From Pseudovirgaria hyperparasitica (lineage: Eukaryota > Ascomycota > Dothideomycetes > Acrospermales > Acrospermaceae), in contig NW_022985551.1 of NCBI RefSeq assembly GCF_010093815.1, positions 1,103,311-1,167,310 of the forward strand: 64,000 bases of DNA. Direction: 5' to 3'. The translations under genes were made by a program, and so were the position numbers. The notes beneath the pieces were generated by a model. That model ran no database searches, was not told the origin of the DNA, and saw only the letters and a list, made by a program, of their open reading frames with translations. Within the stretch, counting starts at the first letter, position 1, and each line of letters starts with the position of its first letter. Shown one piece after another: positions 22,515 to 34,270 of the stretch.

Positions 22515-23836
22515 CTATACAGACTCCTTAGTACTTTCCCTTGCTTCTTCGTCCTTGTTCTCCGCTTTTTGTATCTGCTCTTCTTCCCAAGTTTTGATGC
22601 ATGGCGCCTTGAAAATTTCTCCGGACCAACTTCTCTCGATTGTCCTCGAAGCAACTATGATCCATAACACAACCACGGTCAGAGAAAAGATCGTCCCAAG
22701 AACCTTGAAGAATAGACTCGGTAGCTCTTGTGCGAGGGTCGTCGTAGCAACAGTATACACACCCAACGGGAATGTGAAGCCCCACCATCCAATGTTGAAA
22801 GGGAATTTCGATCTTGAAATGGATGCGACTGCAAAGAAGAGCCAGGCGAGTCCAGCGCCCCACATCAACAATGCAATCATGATACCAACCGTATACAGGA
22901 TCTGTCCTGCAAAAGGAGCCGCTGGTATAGAGTTTGTCTTTGGAAACAGATCCATCGAAACTTTGCCAAGCTGCATGATTCCAAAGGCCCCCTGACCAAA
23001 TGGGCCAAGAGGCAAGAAGACGGAGACAATGACCTCGCGAGGTGGCAAGTCGTGGAGAGTCAAGCGCGTGAAGTATACAACGAGGACGATCATCGCTAGC
23101 GACACGCCGCAGCCCCACATTACATAGCTGAAGACAACTGTCCACCACGCATGCTGAACGTTTTCGAGAACTGAGGCAACGATACCGCCTGAAGCAGCTG
23201 CAACAATTGTAGCCACGATAGGAAGTAGCCAGGCCGCGGTTATGCTCCCAAGCTTATTCTACATCTTATAAGCCGACAAAACTTTCCCCTCGTATGGTAT
23301 ACACTCACCTCGTGGACTCTCATAATCAAGAACGGCAACCATAAATTCGTTGCCAGTGACACCGCTGCATCAAGCCACCATAAAGCCCATGCCAACTTGG
23401 CAACCCACTGACCCCATGCCGGGACACAGACGAAACAGATCATGTTAATGATAGTCGAAAGACCCATTGGAAATGTGCCCAAAAACAGACTCTGTACCGG
23501 ATGGCTGGTCATGCAACTCCACACGCCCCTGAAGACCGCATATCGAACCAAGCTCACTAGCGTGAAGAGCACGAACAGGAAGACGTTTAACGCGAAGATC
23601 ACGACGGAAATCCAATAGATCCAGTTCGAGTTGTAGGGAAGATTGTGCAGTAGTATTGAGACGATGCCGGTGCCCATTGTGACGGCGAACCAGCTCGGGG
23701 TGAAGTTGAGTACAACACGCCGCCATCCTTTTTTGTTGCGACATTGTGCAGAGTGTTCGAGTGCCGCGTGGTTATTTAGTGAGTGGTGAGAATCAAATGT
23801 GCTGCCTGTGACGGATTCAAATGCAGAGGGATCCAT
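22515..23836 (-). CDS. SSU1: Sulfite efflux pump / SLAC1-TehA family transporter
   Basis: Two exons, 23836-23309 and 23252-22515, joined across a 56-bp intron, give 421 aa. Start ATG 23836 (MDPSAF) is chosen because the frame upstream has no ATG. The join gives MRVHE-LGSITAAWLLPIV. Ten hydrophobic segments and family motifs are seen: FTPSWFAVTMGTGIVSILLH in TM1, GTFPMGLSTIINM, AAASGGIVA, GPFGQGAFGIMQLG and NIGWWGFTFPLGVY. These are characteristic of yeast Ssu1 and fungal voltage-dependent anion-channel/C4-dicarboxylate family members. The expected role is plasma-membrane export of sulfite (or a related anion). The charged C-terminal tail is cytosolic. Confidence 0.9.
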
Positions 23837-25805
23837 GGCGAGTCGTTTCAAGTATTCAGCAATGGCGATAAAAGGTCTGCTGGTGATGCTGACAACGCCG
23901 AGATTCGATGAAGACGAAGGTCAGAGAGGAGGTTCCAGAAATGCCTGCTCTGAATTTGATTTGTGAAGTTGGTCGCCACGAACAGAGTGAACACAGAAAA
24001 AGCGGGGACTTGGCGCAAAGACGGAGAGTTCGGCTGCGCTAGTATGACGTAGAAAGTTTTTGATATACACTCTAGCTGGATGCGGTAATCTAAGAAGTTG
24101 AGTTTCTGGCGTAAGAAAACTCGTAACTTCACGCATTGGAAGCCATTCCAACCTCATATTTCCTAACAGATCAACGTTGAAGGCTAAAGGACTTGGGTTC
24201 AATGAGTATATACGTCGCACTGTGTAGATGACCACGCTGTGTGCCTAGCCCGCTTATTTCTGTATTTCTGTAACCTACGTCGACACCGCCGTTAAATGCC
24301 CACAAACCTATCAATTACTCTAGGATGACTTCGTAGTCAGCTGATGGAGCTACCAAGACGTCCCATTGCGCTTAGGTATACCATCCGGACCAAAGCACAA
24401 TCCCGAGGCATTCTCCCTGGTATATCTGCAGTGAACGTACCGAGCAGAAACTTAAACACTCGTACATCATACTGAAATCCAATACAAAGCATATCAAATT
24501 AAAAGGGGTACGAACGTGGGCCCGAACAACACCTCAGCGTGGTTCATATGACAATCGCAAGGCGCACCGCTCGGACCAGCACTCGGATCCCAGACACATC
24601 ATCGCAGGAGCGGGGAAGTACACCAAAGCAAGCATCGATCTCAGTGAGAGCCGTGAAAATAATTCCGATGCCCCAGTCAATGTGACGAAGAGCTGCTGAG
24701 AGACACGGTGAGACCAGGCCCTTTGAGAGAGCAATGAATGTGATGCGGGTGAATGTCGATAGTTAGACAGAGCGGTCGCAGGAGCCGCATTTGGGACTGA
24801 TGTACAGGGTTAGTGTCTCTCATTAGCTCCTTCTGTGGGAGAGTTGCTTTGTACTTGCTCGCATTCGTGATATCGAGCGTCGTTGCGACCTCTAGGACCA
24901 AATCGTTCATAAGGCTTGAAGGAGCGTGTTCTCCTAATCGACACGGGAAGAGCGCCTTGCCCCTACAGAACAGTCTCCTGGCAAGGTTCAATGCCACATT
25001 TGCCCAGAGTCTGTCTCTGGTGGCTGGTGTATTGGGTGTAGTGAGATATATCCCTGGTTTTCATATTTTGAACGGGGTTCTCATGAAAAGAAATCAGTAC
25101 GATGTTCACCACCCACTGGGGTAAGTTTTTGCATTTATATCAAGGTTTTTTATAATAGGCCCGTTGCTAGTCTGGGTATCTTTGTATTCAGTCTTGTTGT
25201 TCGCTTGTCAAGGCTACCGCGATCATATTATCTTAGATATCTTTGATCAGGGGCAATGCTGTCAATTCGTCTACACCGCGGTTATCTGATCGCAGATTAA
25301 CTCAACCAAGTCAAATTCCTGTCTTCAAAGTATTAGTCCTTGTGGACGTGGTGCTATGATTACCACAATAATAGTGACTGTATCGAAATTTGAATGAGAT
25401 ACTGTATTGATCGATGTACGACCCCGGGCATGGCATAAACTTCTCCTGGTGGGACTTGTTGAAGCCGAGCAAATACGCGAGAAATAGACCCGGAATAATA
25501 ATATACCCAGTAAAATACTTTCCTTCAGGCATGGACACGTGATTGAGCTGTATCGATCCGAGAATGTGGTGTCGTGTGACGAATACCTAGATAGATCAGG
25601 GAGAAAAAGTCTATCAGTGGGCAACCCTCTTCGCATGATTTGCGCGAGCTGCACAATACGTTACGATTGCTGGAGGAGAGACATGTAGAGCTAATTGACA
25701 GCCGTGATATCCACAATCTCATAGGCTATTGATTAATCGTAGAGATGGGCCCTCTTGACTGATATCTGTATCGTGTTTGATTCACGAAACGTCCATGGTT
25801 GTTCA
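23837..25805. other. Intergenic, 2 kb, no gene supported
   Basis: This holds the upstream region of the sulfite-pump gene and the 3' flank of the amidase gene. Overlapping frames of about 100 codons on both strands (24677-25124) have no recognisable domain and contradict one another. No repeat or RNA gene is seen. Confidence 0.5.
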
Positions 25806-27861
25806 CTATTGAGGCGCGAGGGGGTCATATTCGTCCAGAGCTGCTTTGACTGCCTCCATCATGGCTAGAACTTTCTCCTCTTGGAGTCTTTGGCCCATTA
25901 CCTGTATGCCGACGGGCGAACCAGCAGAGGTGTTGTTTTGATCTGTTGAGTCTGTTAGCTGCATCTCGGTGTTGCGCGATGGCACCTACACAGCTCATAA
26001 TTTATTTCATCCTTAGGGGATCGAAAAGGCCGGGGGGGATCATCCATGAACATACGATCGAGTTCTGGGTCTGCAAAAGTCACAGGCACAGTGCCGGTTG
26101 TAAAGTCGAGCATACTTGGAACGGCAGAATATGCTATCACCTACAAGTCAGTTGGTAGAGGACTAAGTCTTGGACTTCTCACCAAAATATGTGAAGGATT
26201 GCTCTGGTGCAGCTGCATGCGCTGCCGTTGGCAAAATCACTCCGTCGACAGGCCTCCGCGACGCAGTGAGATTCTGAGTAGACTTCCAGTACCGGTGGTA
26301 AGCTGTGCGGAAACGCTCCCGCTGTTCGCAAAGCTCCCAGAAGTCTGAGGTTGGCGATGGGTCCGAGGCTGTGTTGAAAAGATCTTCGATCTGTGGTATA
26401 GGTGTTTCCCCACTGGCGTTCACAGCTTCGCGTATAGCATGTCCAGCTGTAGACCCTAGAATTCGGAACTAGGAATGGGTAAGGATTGTTACATAGTAAC
26501 TAGACGACTGGACGCTTTGAGAGACGACCTCGTCTCAAGAGACTTACAAAGATGTCTGCAGCCTCTGAATGAGGTGGAGGATTCCAAGTGATTACCTGCA
26601 CGTGTGAACTCAATGAAACTTCAGTAGGCTGTTCCAACTCACCTCATAGCCTCGTTGCTTCAAAGCTCCAATCAAGGTTACTAGAGCTCTACGAACCGAA
26701 GGATGCGGCCACACAGCTTCATCACCCATCATGACTGCGAATACAAGACTTCCATTGCTCTGACCTTCTTGGCATATCCTACTGCGTGTGTTTGTCCACC
26801 TTTCTTCGTTCCAAGGCATATCGATGACTTCGTAGTCATCTTGCCAAGTCTTCGCATTGATGAACCATTTTGTCATCATTGTCAGCGATGGTAAATCTCC
26901 ACACATAGGTCCAATCACAGTCCCACCAGTTGGAAGGCCTGGAAGAGTGGTAGCTAGTCCACTTGCTGACATCCGGCCGTAGGAAGGGCGCAGACCAAAT
27001 AGGTTGTTGAACGAAGATGGAATGCGTATGGATCCTGCAATATCCGTCCCCCAGCCGATAGGAGACCCTCCCATGGCGATCAAAGCTCCCTCGCCACCAC
27101 AAGCACCTCCTGCGGACAAATTCCTGTTGAACGGGTTTATTGTGGAGCCAATAATGTTGTTAGTGGTTTCGCCTATCAGCATGCTCATTGGAATATTCGT
27201 CTTGGCGTATAGTATCGCACCAGCATGTCGTAAGCGATGGACCAGGACGCCTTCGTCATTTTCAGTCTTGTGATCACCAAGCCAACTGACATAGCCACAG
27301 CAGCTCTCGAGGCCTCGAATATGAAAACGGTCTTTGAGGCTTACTGGTAGACCATGCAGAGGACCTGCAGGTCTTCCCGACTCTCTGATATACGCATCTA
27401 GATCCTCGGCCTGCTGGCGAGCTTCATCAAAACGGATCTCCACTAGACATTTGGTCTTCGTAGACGTTAGGGTCGTCGGCATAAACCATCGAATGAATCT
27501 GAGTGGAGAACGAGAGACATTGAACGGTGGAAATTGTAAACTGGCAGCTCAACTTTCAATTACTCACCAATTGATGTGCAAGTGCAGCCCGATGGCAAAA
27601 TGCGGCCGTTACCTCTACCGAAGACCAATTTAAGCTATGCACATTTTCGAGTATCTTGCGTGGCGTTGCATTCGTAATTTGTAGTTCATGTGGAGTGAGG
27701 AATTGAGTGATATGCTCGATGACATTCGGAAGTGTGGATGGTGAAGGCCGGTCTGCCTCAGATAGTCTCCACGACGCCGGAATCTTGTCTACGACTGATT
27801 GCCGTTTGGCTTGAGCAATGCGTTGCCAATCCGGTTTTGGAGGTTCGCCTTGCATCGCCAT
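25806..27861 (-). CDS. Amidase (acetamidase-like amidase signature family), cis-Ser position altered
   Basis: Six exons, 27861-27568, 27455-26643, 26595-26548, 26468-26183, 26133-25990 and 25942-25806, all in phase, give 573 aa. The layout follows fungal acetamidase-type amidases: N-terminal LTPHELQITNA, substrate-channel part CLVEIRFDEA, HGLPVSLKDRFHIRG with the catalytic Lys, the glycine-rich signature, and the nucleophile block GTDIAGSIRIPS. The usual GGSSGGEGA reads GGACGGEGA here (codons GCT TGT), so the first Ser, the cis-Ser of the Ser-cisSer-Lys triad, is Ala. Lys and nucleophilic Ser remain. The C-terminal half is complete (SAGSPVGIQVMGQRLQEEKV). Splice sites around 26183-26133 were chosen to keep frame. 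A close homologue comparison could shift them. Confidence 0.85.
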
Positions 27862-28378
27862 AACTAAGCAAGATTTTCATGTAGCGACTATAGCCGCTCT
27901 GTGTCAGATGCGTGTACAATGTGTGATGTAAAAGACACCCATTGATGCACAATGTGACCGGAGGTAAGAACGGTTGCGCTACACTGTTGCACAACTTACT
28001 AGTCGCGTGTTGATAGGTCGCTCGATCATATAGCTTCGTGATTTAGTTGCACAAGGCCAGCCGTTGAGATGATGTGATATATGTACCTTCTGTGAGATAT
28101 CCTTGCTGCAAGAAATTGAACCCTAGTTTACATCAAAATTTAGAAAATATGCTGGATCAATCTCGGTTGGAATTCTGTTCCACTATGAATCTATAACATT
28201 TCTATTAGCTTGTCTTGGCATCCGCCACTGAACCTTACCTCTCAGAGACTAGTACCTTTTTGTCTCGTCAGGTCCGGGAGAAGAATGATTTGACGACCAT
28301 CGACAACTACAGAAGCTCTAAAATGTTTCCGCATCGCACATATATTTGTATGCCGATCGTCTGATTGCGACATATATC
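27862..28378. promoter_or_regulatory. Divergent upstream region of amidase and zinc-cluster genes
   Basis: 517 bp lie between the two divergent start codons (amidase 27861 minus, regulator 28379 plus). The sequence is AT-rich and shows no clear operator. A shared promoter is possible and would fit the regulator controlling its neighbours, but this is inference. Confidence 0.45.
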
Positions 28379-29164
28379 ATGTTCTTGAAACCGCCGCCAG
28401 CTAAACTCTCAGCTCCTGCTCCAGCGCCGCATGCGCAAGCTACCTCTGCTAATGACCACCACGACGAATACAGTGACCCTATACGCGTCAAGAAGGCATG
28501 CAACCGCTGTCGAATAAGAAAAGTAAAATGCGATGGGAAATATCCGTGTGGTAGGTGTCGGCATGATGATGTGCCTTGTCTCCTTGGCCGTAAAGATCGA
28601 GGCGACGTGAAAGAGCTATCTCGCGGATATATTCGAACGCTTGAGACGCAGCAGACATATCTTCTAGATGCCCTGAAAGCTCTCAGTCAGCGCGGACCCA
28701 ATGATCATGGGCTGAAAAATATCATTGCAAGGCTAGAGGCGAGCGGGCTTGATGTAAGCGCAATAAGAAACGCTCAAAAAGAGCATCAGGAGACTCCGCA
28801 ACGGTCAAAAGTTGAAGACAGAGCTTCACCTGTTCAGCAGCAAAGCTCGGTTTCTTCATTAAATCACGATAATCCTGTCTTATCCCGGGTGATAAATTTG
28901 CCTTCCATTCTGGAACCCGCTGAACCCGCCGCTGTACAAAATGGAAATACTACCGCAAACTTGCTTGAATCTTCTAACCATGTCAATGTGGATACTGAAG
29001 TTGACATGGTATGGGCTGACTTGTCTATGTCCAACGATGTTACAATGCCAGCCCTTGATGATCCAACATTTGCAGAGCAGTGGTGGGAAAATTGGATCAA
29101 TGTTTCAAATGCAATGGATATGGCTCCGCAGCCCACCGACCTCCAGAACTTACAGCAGGAGTGA
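28379..29164 (+). CDS. Small Zn2Cys6 transcription factor
   Basis: A single exon of 261 aa. ATG 28379 is the first ATG in frame; the open frame extends upstream only through a TTG. The zinc cluster lies at about residues 41-67: CNRCRIRKVKCDGKYPCGRC then HDDVPC, giving C-x2-C-x6-C-x5-C-x2-C-x6-C. It is followed by an alpha-helical linker (GYIRTLETQQTYLLDALKALSQR) that could dimerise. The rest is polar with an acidic, Trp-containing C terminus (MVWADLSMSNDV, EQWWENWIN) that resembles an activation domain. There is no middle homology region. It lies between the amidase and the quinate genes, converging with the dehydrogenase (about 200 bp between stops), so a pathway-specific regulator is plausible. 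It is not QutA/QutR, which derive from AROM domains. Confidence 0.85.
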   Translation: MFLKPPPAKLSAPAPAPHAQATSANDHHDEYSDPIRVKKACNRCRIRKVKCDGKYPCGRCRHDDVPCLLGRKDRGDVKELSRGYIRTLETQQTYLLDALKALSQRGPNDHGLKNIIARLEASGLDVSAIRNAQKEHQETPQRSKVEDRASPVQQQSSVSSLNHDNPVLSRVINLPSILEPAEPAAVQNGNTTANLLESSNHVNVDTEVDMVWADLSMSNDVTMPALDDPTFAEQWWENWINVSNAMDMAPQPTDLQNLQQE

Positions 29165-29362
29165 TCTCCAAGAACCCGGGATATGAAAAATCTGGACAAC
29201 CACTTTCCGAGTATTCATCAGTGCGGCCATCGAAGCTCATTAGCGGACCCTTCAGTGCGCGTACTATCACATGAAATACTATATTGCATACTATTGAATG
29301 GGATAAGATACCTCATAGTACCTCCGATGGCAATTGGCAAGCCATCTAGTTCCGAACTGGCC

Positions 29363-30511
29363 TCAAGCCTTCGCGATATTTACAGATGATTCGACTACAG
29401 GTGTTATTTCCTCGTGTGTGGAAATATTCGCCGTCACAACAGTTGCTGGTGTCTTCGTACTCGAAGGCGCCAAACCGTACTTCCTCATCCCGTTGAGCTC
29501 AGTGGCTATGACTCCTTTGACTTTGTCTATCACTGAGACGGGAACATCCTCCTCTCTCCAGTACCTGGACTGCCGGCAGGTGAGCATGTTGTCATCATAC
29601 AAAAGTTTGTAGCTAACCTGTTCTAGTCCTTGCCAGATCATGGCTTCAGTCCCAAGTATGACTTGCCATCCCTCTTTATCTGCAATGCCTGCAATTTCAG
29701 TCCAAGGCTTTGGATGGTAGCACATCTCTAAGATGGCACCCTTATGTTCTTTCTCCAGCATCAGCTCAATAACCTTCCGCGCTGTTTTCTCCTCCCGCGT
29801 CTTTGGCGGAAAGTCTGGCACACATGAGACGATAGCGCCTGGGCCTTTCAGAGTATGGGCCCGTTCGACTGTGTCGACATGCACTAAATTCTCACCATAG
29901 CCTCGCTCAGTGCACCACTGTATAACAGCATCAACTTCGCTCTTATCCCTGTTGACGATGTATATGTCGGTCGTTTGCATAAATTTTCGTAGTGCATAGA
30001 CAGCACTTCTAGCCGCTCCTCCGCCCCCAACGACCAGGCCGGGACGATTGTGAAAAGTATCATCCGGCGAAGAAACATTCTCGTAAAACGCAAGCTTAAT
30101 GCCAACGACATCGGTGTTCGTGCCAAGATAGATACGTTTGCCATTTCGTTCGCGAACGAACAGTGTATTACACGCGCCTACATCGCGAGCTTCAGGTGTA
30201 AGCTCGTCAAGGTGTGGAAGGATTGCTAATTTATGGGGCATTGTGACCGAAGCTCCTGCAATTTGTTAGGCTATTGCATACAAGGACGAGATGAGTCCTT
30301 CCAGACCAAAAAAAAGGGGTTCTCTTGTTAGCTTCAGGAATTGCTGCATATCCAGCGACTCCAAATACTTCTGTGACCATTTCAAATCCAGTGCATCGAA
30401 TATCGTGCGATGGAATATTGGTGATAGAGAGTGGGAGATGGGATGTCCAAACAAATAACCTACACGATCAAGCCCCGCTATATCATTGATATCAAATAGA
30501 GATGAGGCCAT
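29363..30511 (-). CDS. Quinate/shikimate dehydrogenase
   Basis: Two exons, 30511-30307 and 30255-29363, with a 51-bp intron, give 365 aa. Motifs seen: [12 protein letters not shown] (substrate-binding Ser residues), ASVTMPHK with the catalytic Lys across the exon join, [19 protein letters not shown] with the catalytic Asp, the Rossmann [13 protein letters not shown], and [11 protein letters not shown]-like VNRDKSEV after strand 2. These place it in the AroE/QutB family. The reaction is oxidation of quinate or shikimate to dehydroquinate or dehydroshikimate with a nicotinamide cofactor. The Asp in NRD may favour NAD, as in fungal catabolic quinate dehydrogenase (inference). It is divergent from the quinate permease, which supports a catabolic QutB-like role rather than chorismate synthesis, for which fungi use AROM. 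The C-terminal tail is slightly extended. Confidence 0.88.
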
Positions 30512-31338
30512 ACTGGAGGTTGAGAGATGCAATTTTGGCTTGATAGGACATTGACAAGTGAAGGACGACCAGCCACTATAGGATCTCCAACTTTCGAGAC
30601 CCCGATACGCGACGGTTGCCACAGCTTTCTACGGAAAGACCCCGTTTGTATCCGACTCTTGATCAGTCTGCGGATAAAGCCGTCAACATTCGGAAAACAA
30701 AACAAGCATCTAATCCAGCGCGAATTCAGCCAAACATAAGGTTCATTTGGCCAGTCTCTCCACAACACTTGAGGCGCCGCAGATGAGTAGAATCAGAAAT
30801 CATGGATGTTCTGATTGGGCATTCCGATGTCGGCAGATACGTCGGTATTTTCTCGCGTCGGTAGATCCACGGCAGGGCAAAAGCAGCCAGTCACATCAGG
30901 GCTAAAGCCAACGTCATGCCAGCCCCAGACTCCAGCTTTTGGCATGCGAGCAAGTGGCCGAAGCTTCTGGCTTGCGGAGAAGAAGCCTAATGTGCGGGGA
31001 GAACACCTGGGGTTACAAGCCATCTAATACGTCTGCGGCACGTTCCCCGTCTATAAGCTGGACTTTCCGCCGTCTACACAGTGAATAGACTGCCTCTGTG
31101 ATGCCGACACGATGTCCATGGGTGTTCTGGGCCTGTCTCCACACATGACATACGCTACACGGAAGCTCTCTGACTACCCTTGACCACGAGTTTACGGCCC
31201 TGGTGCCGTTGTGGGGTAATTAGACCAGGCGATTGGCCTTGCAAAGTCTTTATAAAGAAATGGGCGCAACGAATTGTCTGTCTGACAGGTTCCCCGACTT
31301 TACCATCGCCATCAATATTGTCTCCCTACCTCGTCATC
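30512..31338. promoter_or_regulatory. Bidirectional promoter region, dehydrogenase/quinate permease
   Basis: 827 bp separate divergent starts 30511 (minus) and 31339 (plus). CGG/CCG triplets of the kind bound by zinc-cluster proteins occur here, but I see no clear paired repeat. Shared control by a quinate-responsive activator is the expected arrangement in fungal quinate clusters. Confidence 0.5.
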
Positions 31339-33087
31339 ATGGGTCTTCTAACACTGGTCGAAGACAGGCCTACACCCAAAAATGTCTACAACTGGCGTGT
31401 ATACACAGCCGCAACAGTCGCCAGTTTCGCATCTTGTATGATAGGATACGACTCCGCTTTCATTGGTACCACTCTGGCATTACAGAGCTTTGTCGATGAG
31501 TTTGGGTTCGCAGAGATGTCCGCATCTCATCTCGCTCTCGTCAAAGCCAACATCGTCTCTGTCTACCAAGCCGGTGCTTTCTTCGGCTCTCTCTTCGCAT
31601 ATGTTATGAGTTATTTTCTCGGCCGCCGAAAGACTCTCTTCGCCTTCGTTATGGTATTCATAGTTGGAGCAGGTATGATGCTTGGTGCCAACGGACAAAG
31701 AGGGCTAGGACTCATAATCGGCGGCCGCGTGTTGGCTGGCATAGGGGTTGGCGGTGCCTCAAACATGGTGCCCATCTACATTTCCGAGCTCGCACCTCCG
31801 GCGGTTCGTGGACGTCTTGTTGGTATATACGAGATGGGATGGCAGATTGGTGGTCTTGTGGGATTCTGGATCAATTATGGGATCGCAGAGACACTTGCCC
31901 CGAGCCACAGCCAATGGATTATCCCGTTCGCAGTTCAACTCATTCCGGCTGGCTTGTTACTCGTTGGTGCACTTTGGCTTCGTGAATCTCCGCGCTGGTC
32001 ATTCTCTATGGGACGTCGCGAGGAAGCCATCAAGAATCTGTGTTGGATCCGCAACCTACCGGCTGATCACATCTATATCATAGAGGAGATTTCCTACATC
32101 GATGCTGACCTTGAGCGCTTCCGTACCGAAGTGGGTGCTGGATTCTGGAAGCCTTTTGCTGCATGCAAGCAGCCGAAGGTTTTGTGGCGGTTCTTTCTTG
32201 GTGGTATGCTCTTCTTGCTGCAAAATGGATCAGGCATAAACGCGATCAACTATTATTGTGAGTCAACGATAGTCAATTTACTCCGAATTATCTCTGATAT
32301 CATTAGCTCCCACGGTGTTCAAATCGATCGGGATTCAGGGAACAAACACGTCCTTTCTCACGACCGGAATCTTCGGCGTCGTGAAAACCGTGATAACCTT
32401 CATATGGCTTCTCTTCCTCATCGACCACCTCGGCCGCCGTCGCCTCCTAATGATCGGCGCAACCGGTGGCTCGCTTTGCATGTGGTTCATTGGCGCCTAC
32501 ATCAAGCTTGCAAACGTATCGGCAAATACTAAGAACACGCAACTGTCATCTGGCGGGATCGCAGCTATGTTCTTCTTCTACCTATGGACTGCATTTTACA
32601 CTCCAAGCTGGAATGGTGTGCCATGGGTCATCAATTCGGAAATGTTTGACCAAAACACTCGGTACGCAGCATTCAAACCCCTTGTTCTCTTAACTTCCCT
32701 CTCATCTCGTACTAATGTAAGAATAGATCTCTCGGCCAAGCCTCCGCCGCCGCCAACAATTGGTTCTGGAACTTCATCATCAGTCGTTTCACGCCGCAGA
32801 TGTTTCTCAAGATGGAGTACGGGGTGTACTTTTTCTTTGCCTCGCTCATGATACTGTCTGTGCCGTTTGTCTTCTTCCTTATTCCGGAGACTAAGAGTGT
32901 GCCGCTTGAGTACATGGATAGATTATTTGAGATCAGGCCCGTCAGAAAAGCCAATAAGATCGTGATTAGCGAATTGGGTGAGTTGGAGGCTGAATTTAGA
33001 CATGATGTAGCATTGGTTAAAGGCGAGAAGGCCGTTGAGGAGAGGTTTGAAACGGCGGAGCAGGGGCAGGAAACCAGGAGAAGTTGA
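31339..33087 (+). CDS. qutD: Quinate permease (MFS sugar-porter family)
   Basis: Three exons, 31339-32257, 32307-32661 and 32727-33087, with introns of 49 and 65 bp, give 544 aa. Start ATG 31339 gives MGLLTLVEDRPTPKNVYNWR, the standard quinate-permease N terminus. Twelve membrane segments carry sugar-porter motifs: GYDSAFIGTTLAL in TM1, GRRKTL, GRVLAGIGVGGASNMVPIYI, ELAPPAVRGRLVG, LRESPRW, NGSGINAINYYSPTVF and PETKSVPLEYMD. Fungal QutD/Qa-y proteins import quinate with protons at the plasma membrane. It is divergent from the quinate/shikimate dehydrogenase, making a small uptake-plus-first-step unit. I see no dehydroquinase or dehydroshikimate dehydratase nearby. Confidence 0.92.
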
Positions 33088-34270
33088 TACTTGGCCTGCC
33101 GATGAAGAATCACATTGCAAAATTCTATCGCGCATTTGTACAAAGATGGATCTTTTGTGTTGCATTGCCTGTGATTACACTTTCCTTCTTTACACTATGC
33201 GTATGAAATTAATGCGGAGATCGATGAAGACTTCCCTCTGCGTATGGACTTGGAAAACTGACAAAGCACAACTGATAAAGATCTTGTGCCGAATCGATGA
33301 TTGTCCCAGACTATTAACGTATTTTCTCAACATGAAGCTCAAATAGAAGCAAACAAAAGATCAAAGTTTGGATAGAGAGCATGGCGTAAACCACAATAAG
33401 AGAGATAGCTAGGAGTTCTAGGGGGGGATGGTTGTTTTACCACTGAACATACGACTATATGGATTCTATTTATTTCGTGAATTCGTAGATAATATAGAAA
33501 TGGCTTACTGGGTCAATAACTTCACTAGCTTCTGAGGATACCAGACCGTAGAAGTCCATATTTCAAAATGCTGCTCTCAACTGTATACACGCAATCTCTC
33601 TCATATACCGCCCATCAAGCGGCTTCAGTAGAGCCATTCGTGTTCGAGTTTTGCGTCACGCTAATCACTCACTGTACTACATTAGGAAATTTGTAGACAG
33701 GGGCCTTCGGCTGAGAGACTCACAATAAGAGTATGATATTAGTACATCACCGTCAATGACGTCCGCGTCCAAACATTGTCACATCCGTCAATGCCATTAT
33801 CGCTCAAGAAGTAAGGCTCATCCATACTGTTTAGTTCTCTGGCTACGCTCTCACTGAGTACTGCAGATCAGGTGCATTCGGCACCATGTGATAGCATCGA
33901 CCACTCTCAAACTACATGACACTCTCCTCGTGTGTAGCTGCTTCTGTGGTAAAATCGACTTGACGGCCCTTACGTCACTGCCAACGTCGGCGCATCATCA
34001 ACGTGGCAGGGATCTCTTCATTCCGTGTCATTCTAAATGTTGAAGTATGCATACAGCTTGACTTTCAATTTTACAAAAAAGAACCAAGCGACAAGGCCAA
34101 ATGTGTATAGAAATGATATCTTGTGGGCAGACATCCATGACTAAGCAAACCTCATGAATCTATTCCCGGTTAAACGCCGATACCGATCGAACCTCGGCCA
34201 GTGAATCCCTCGACTTCGAAGTCGACAGCATGTAGACTCTGCCTGGTAATCATTCTCCTTCACAGCCAAA
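33088..34270. other. Intergenic, 1.2 kb
   Basis: AT-rich sequence with no gene supported. A small plus-strand frame at 33035-33346 is downstream of the permease stop in another frame. No repeat is recognised. Confidence 0.5.

Noticed and set aside
24677-25124. Overlapping frames of about 100 codons on opposite strands
   Set aside because: The two frames contradict each other and neither matches a family I recognise.
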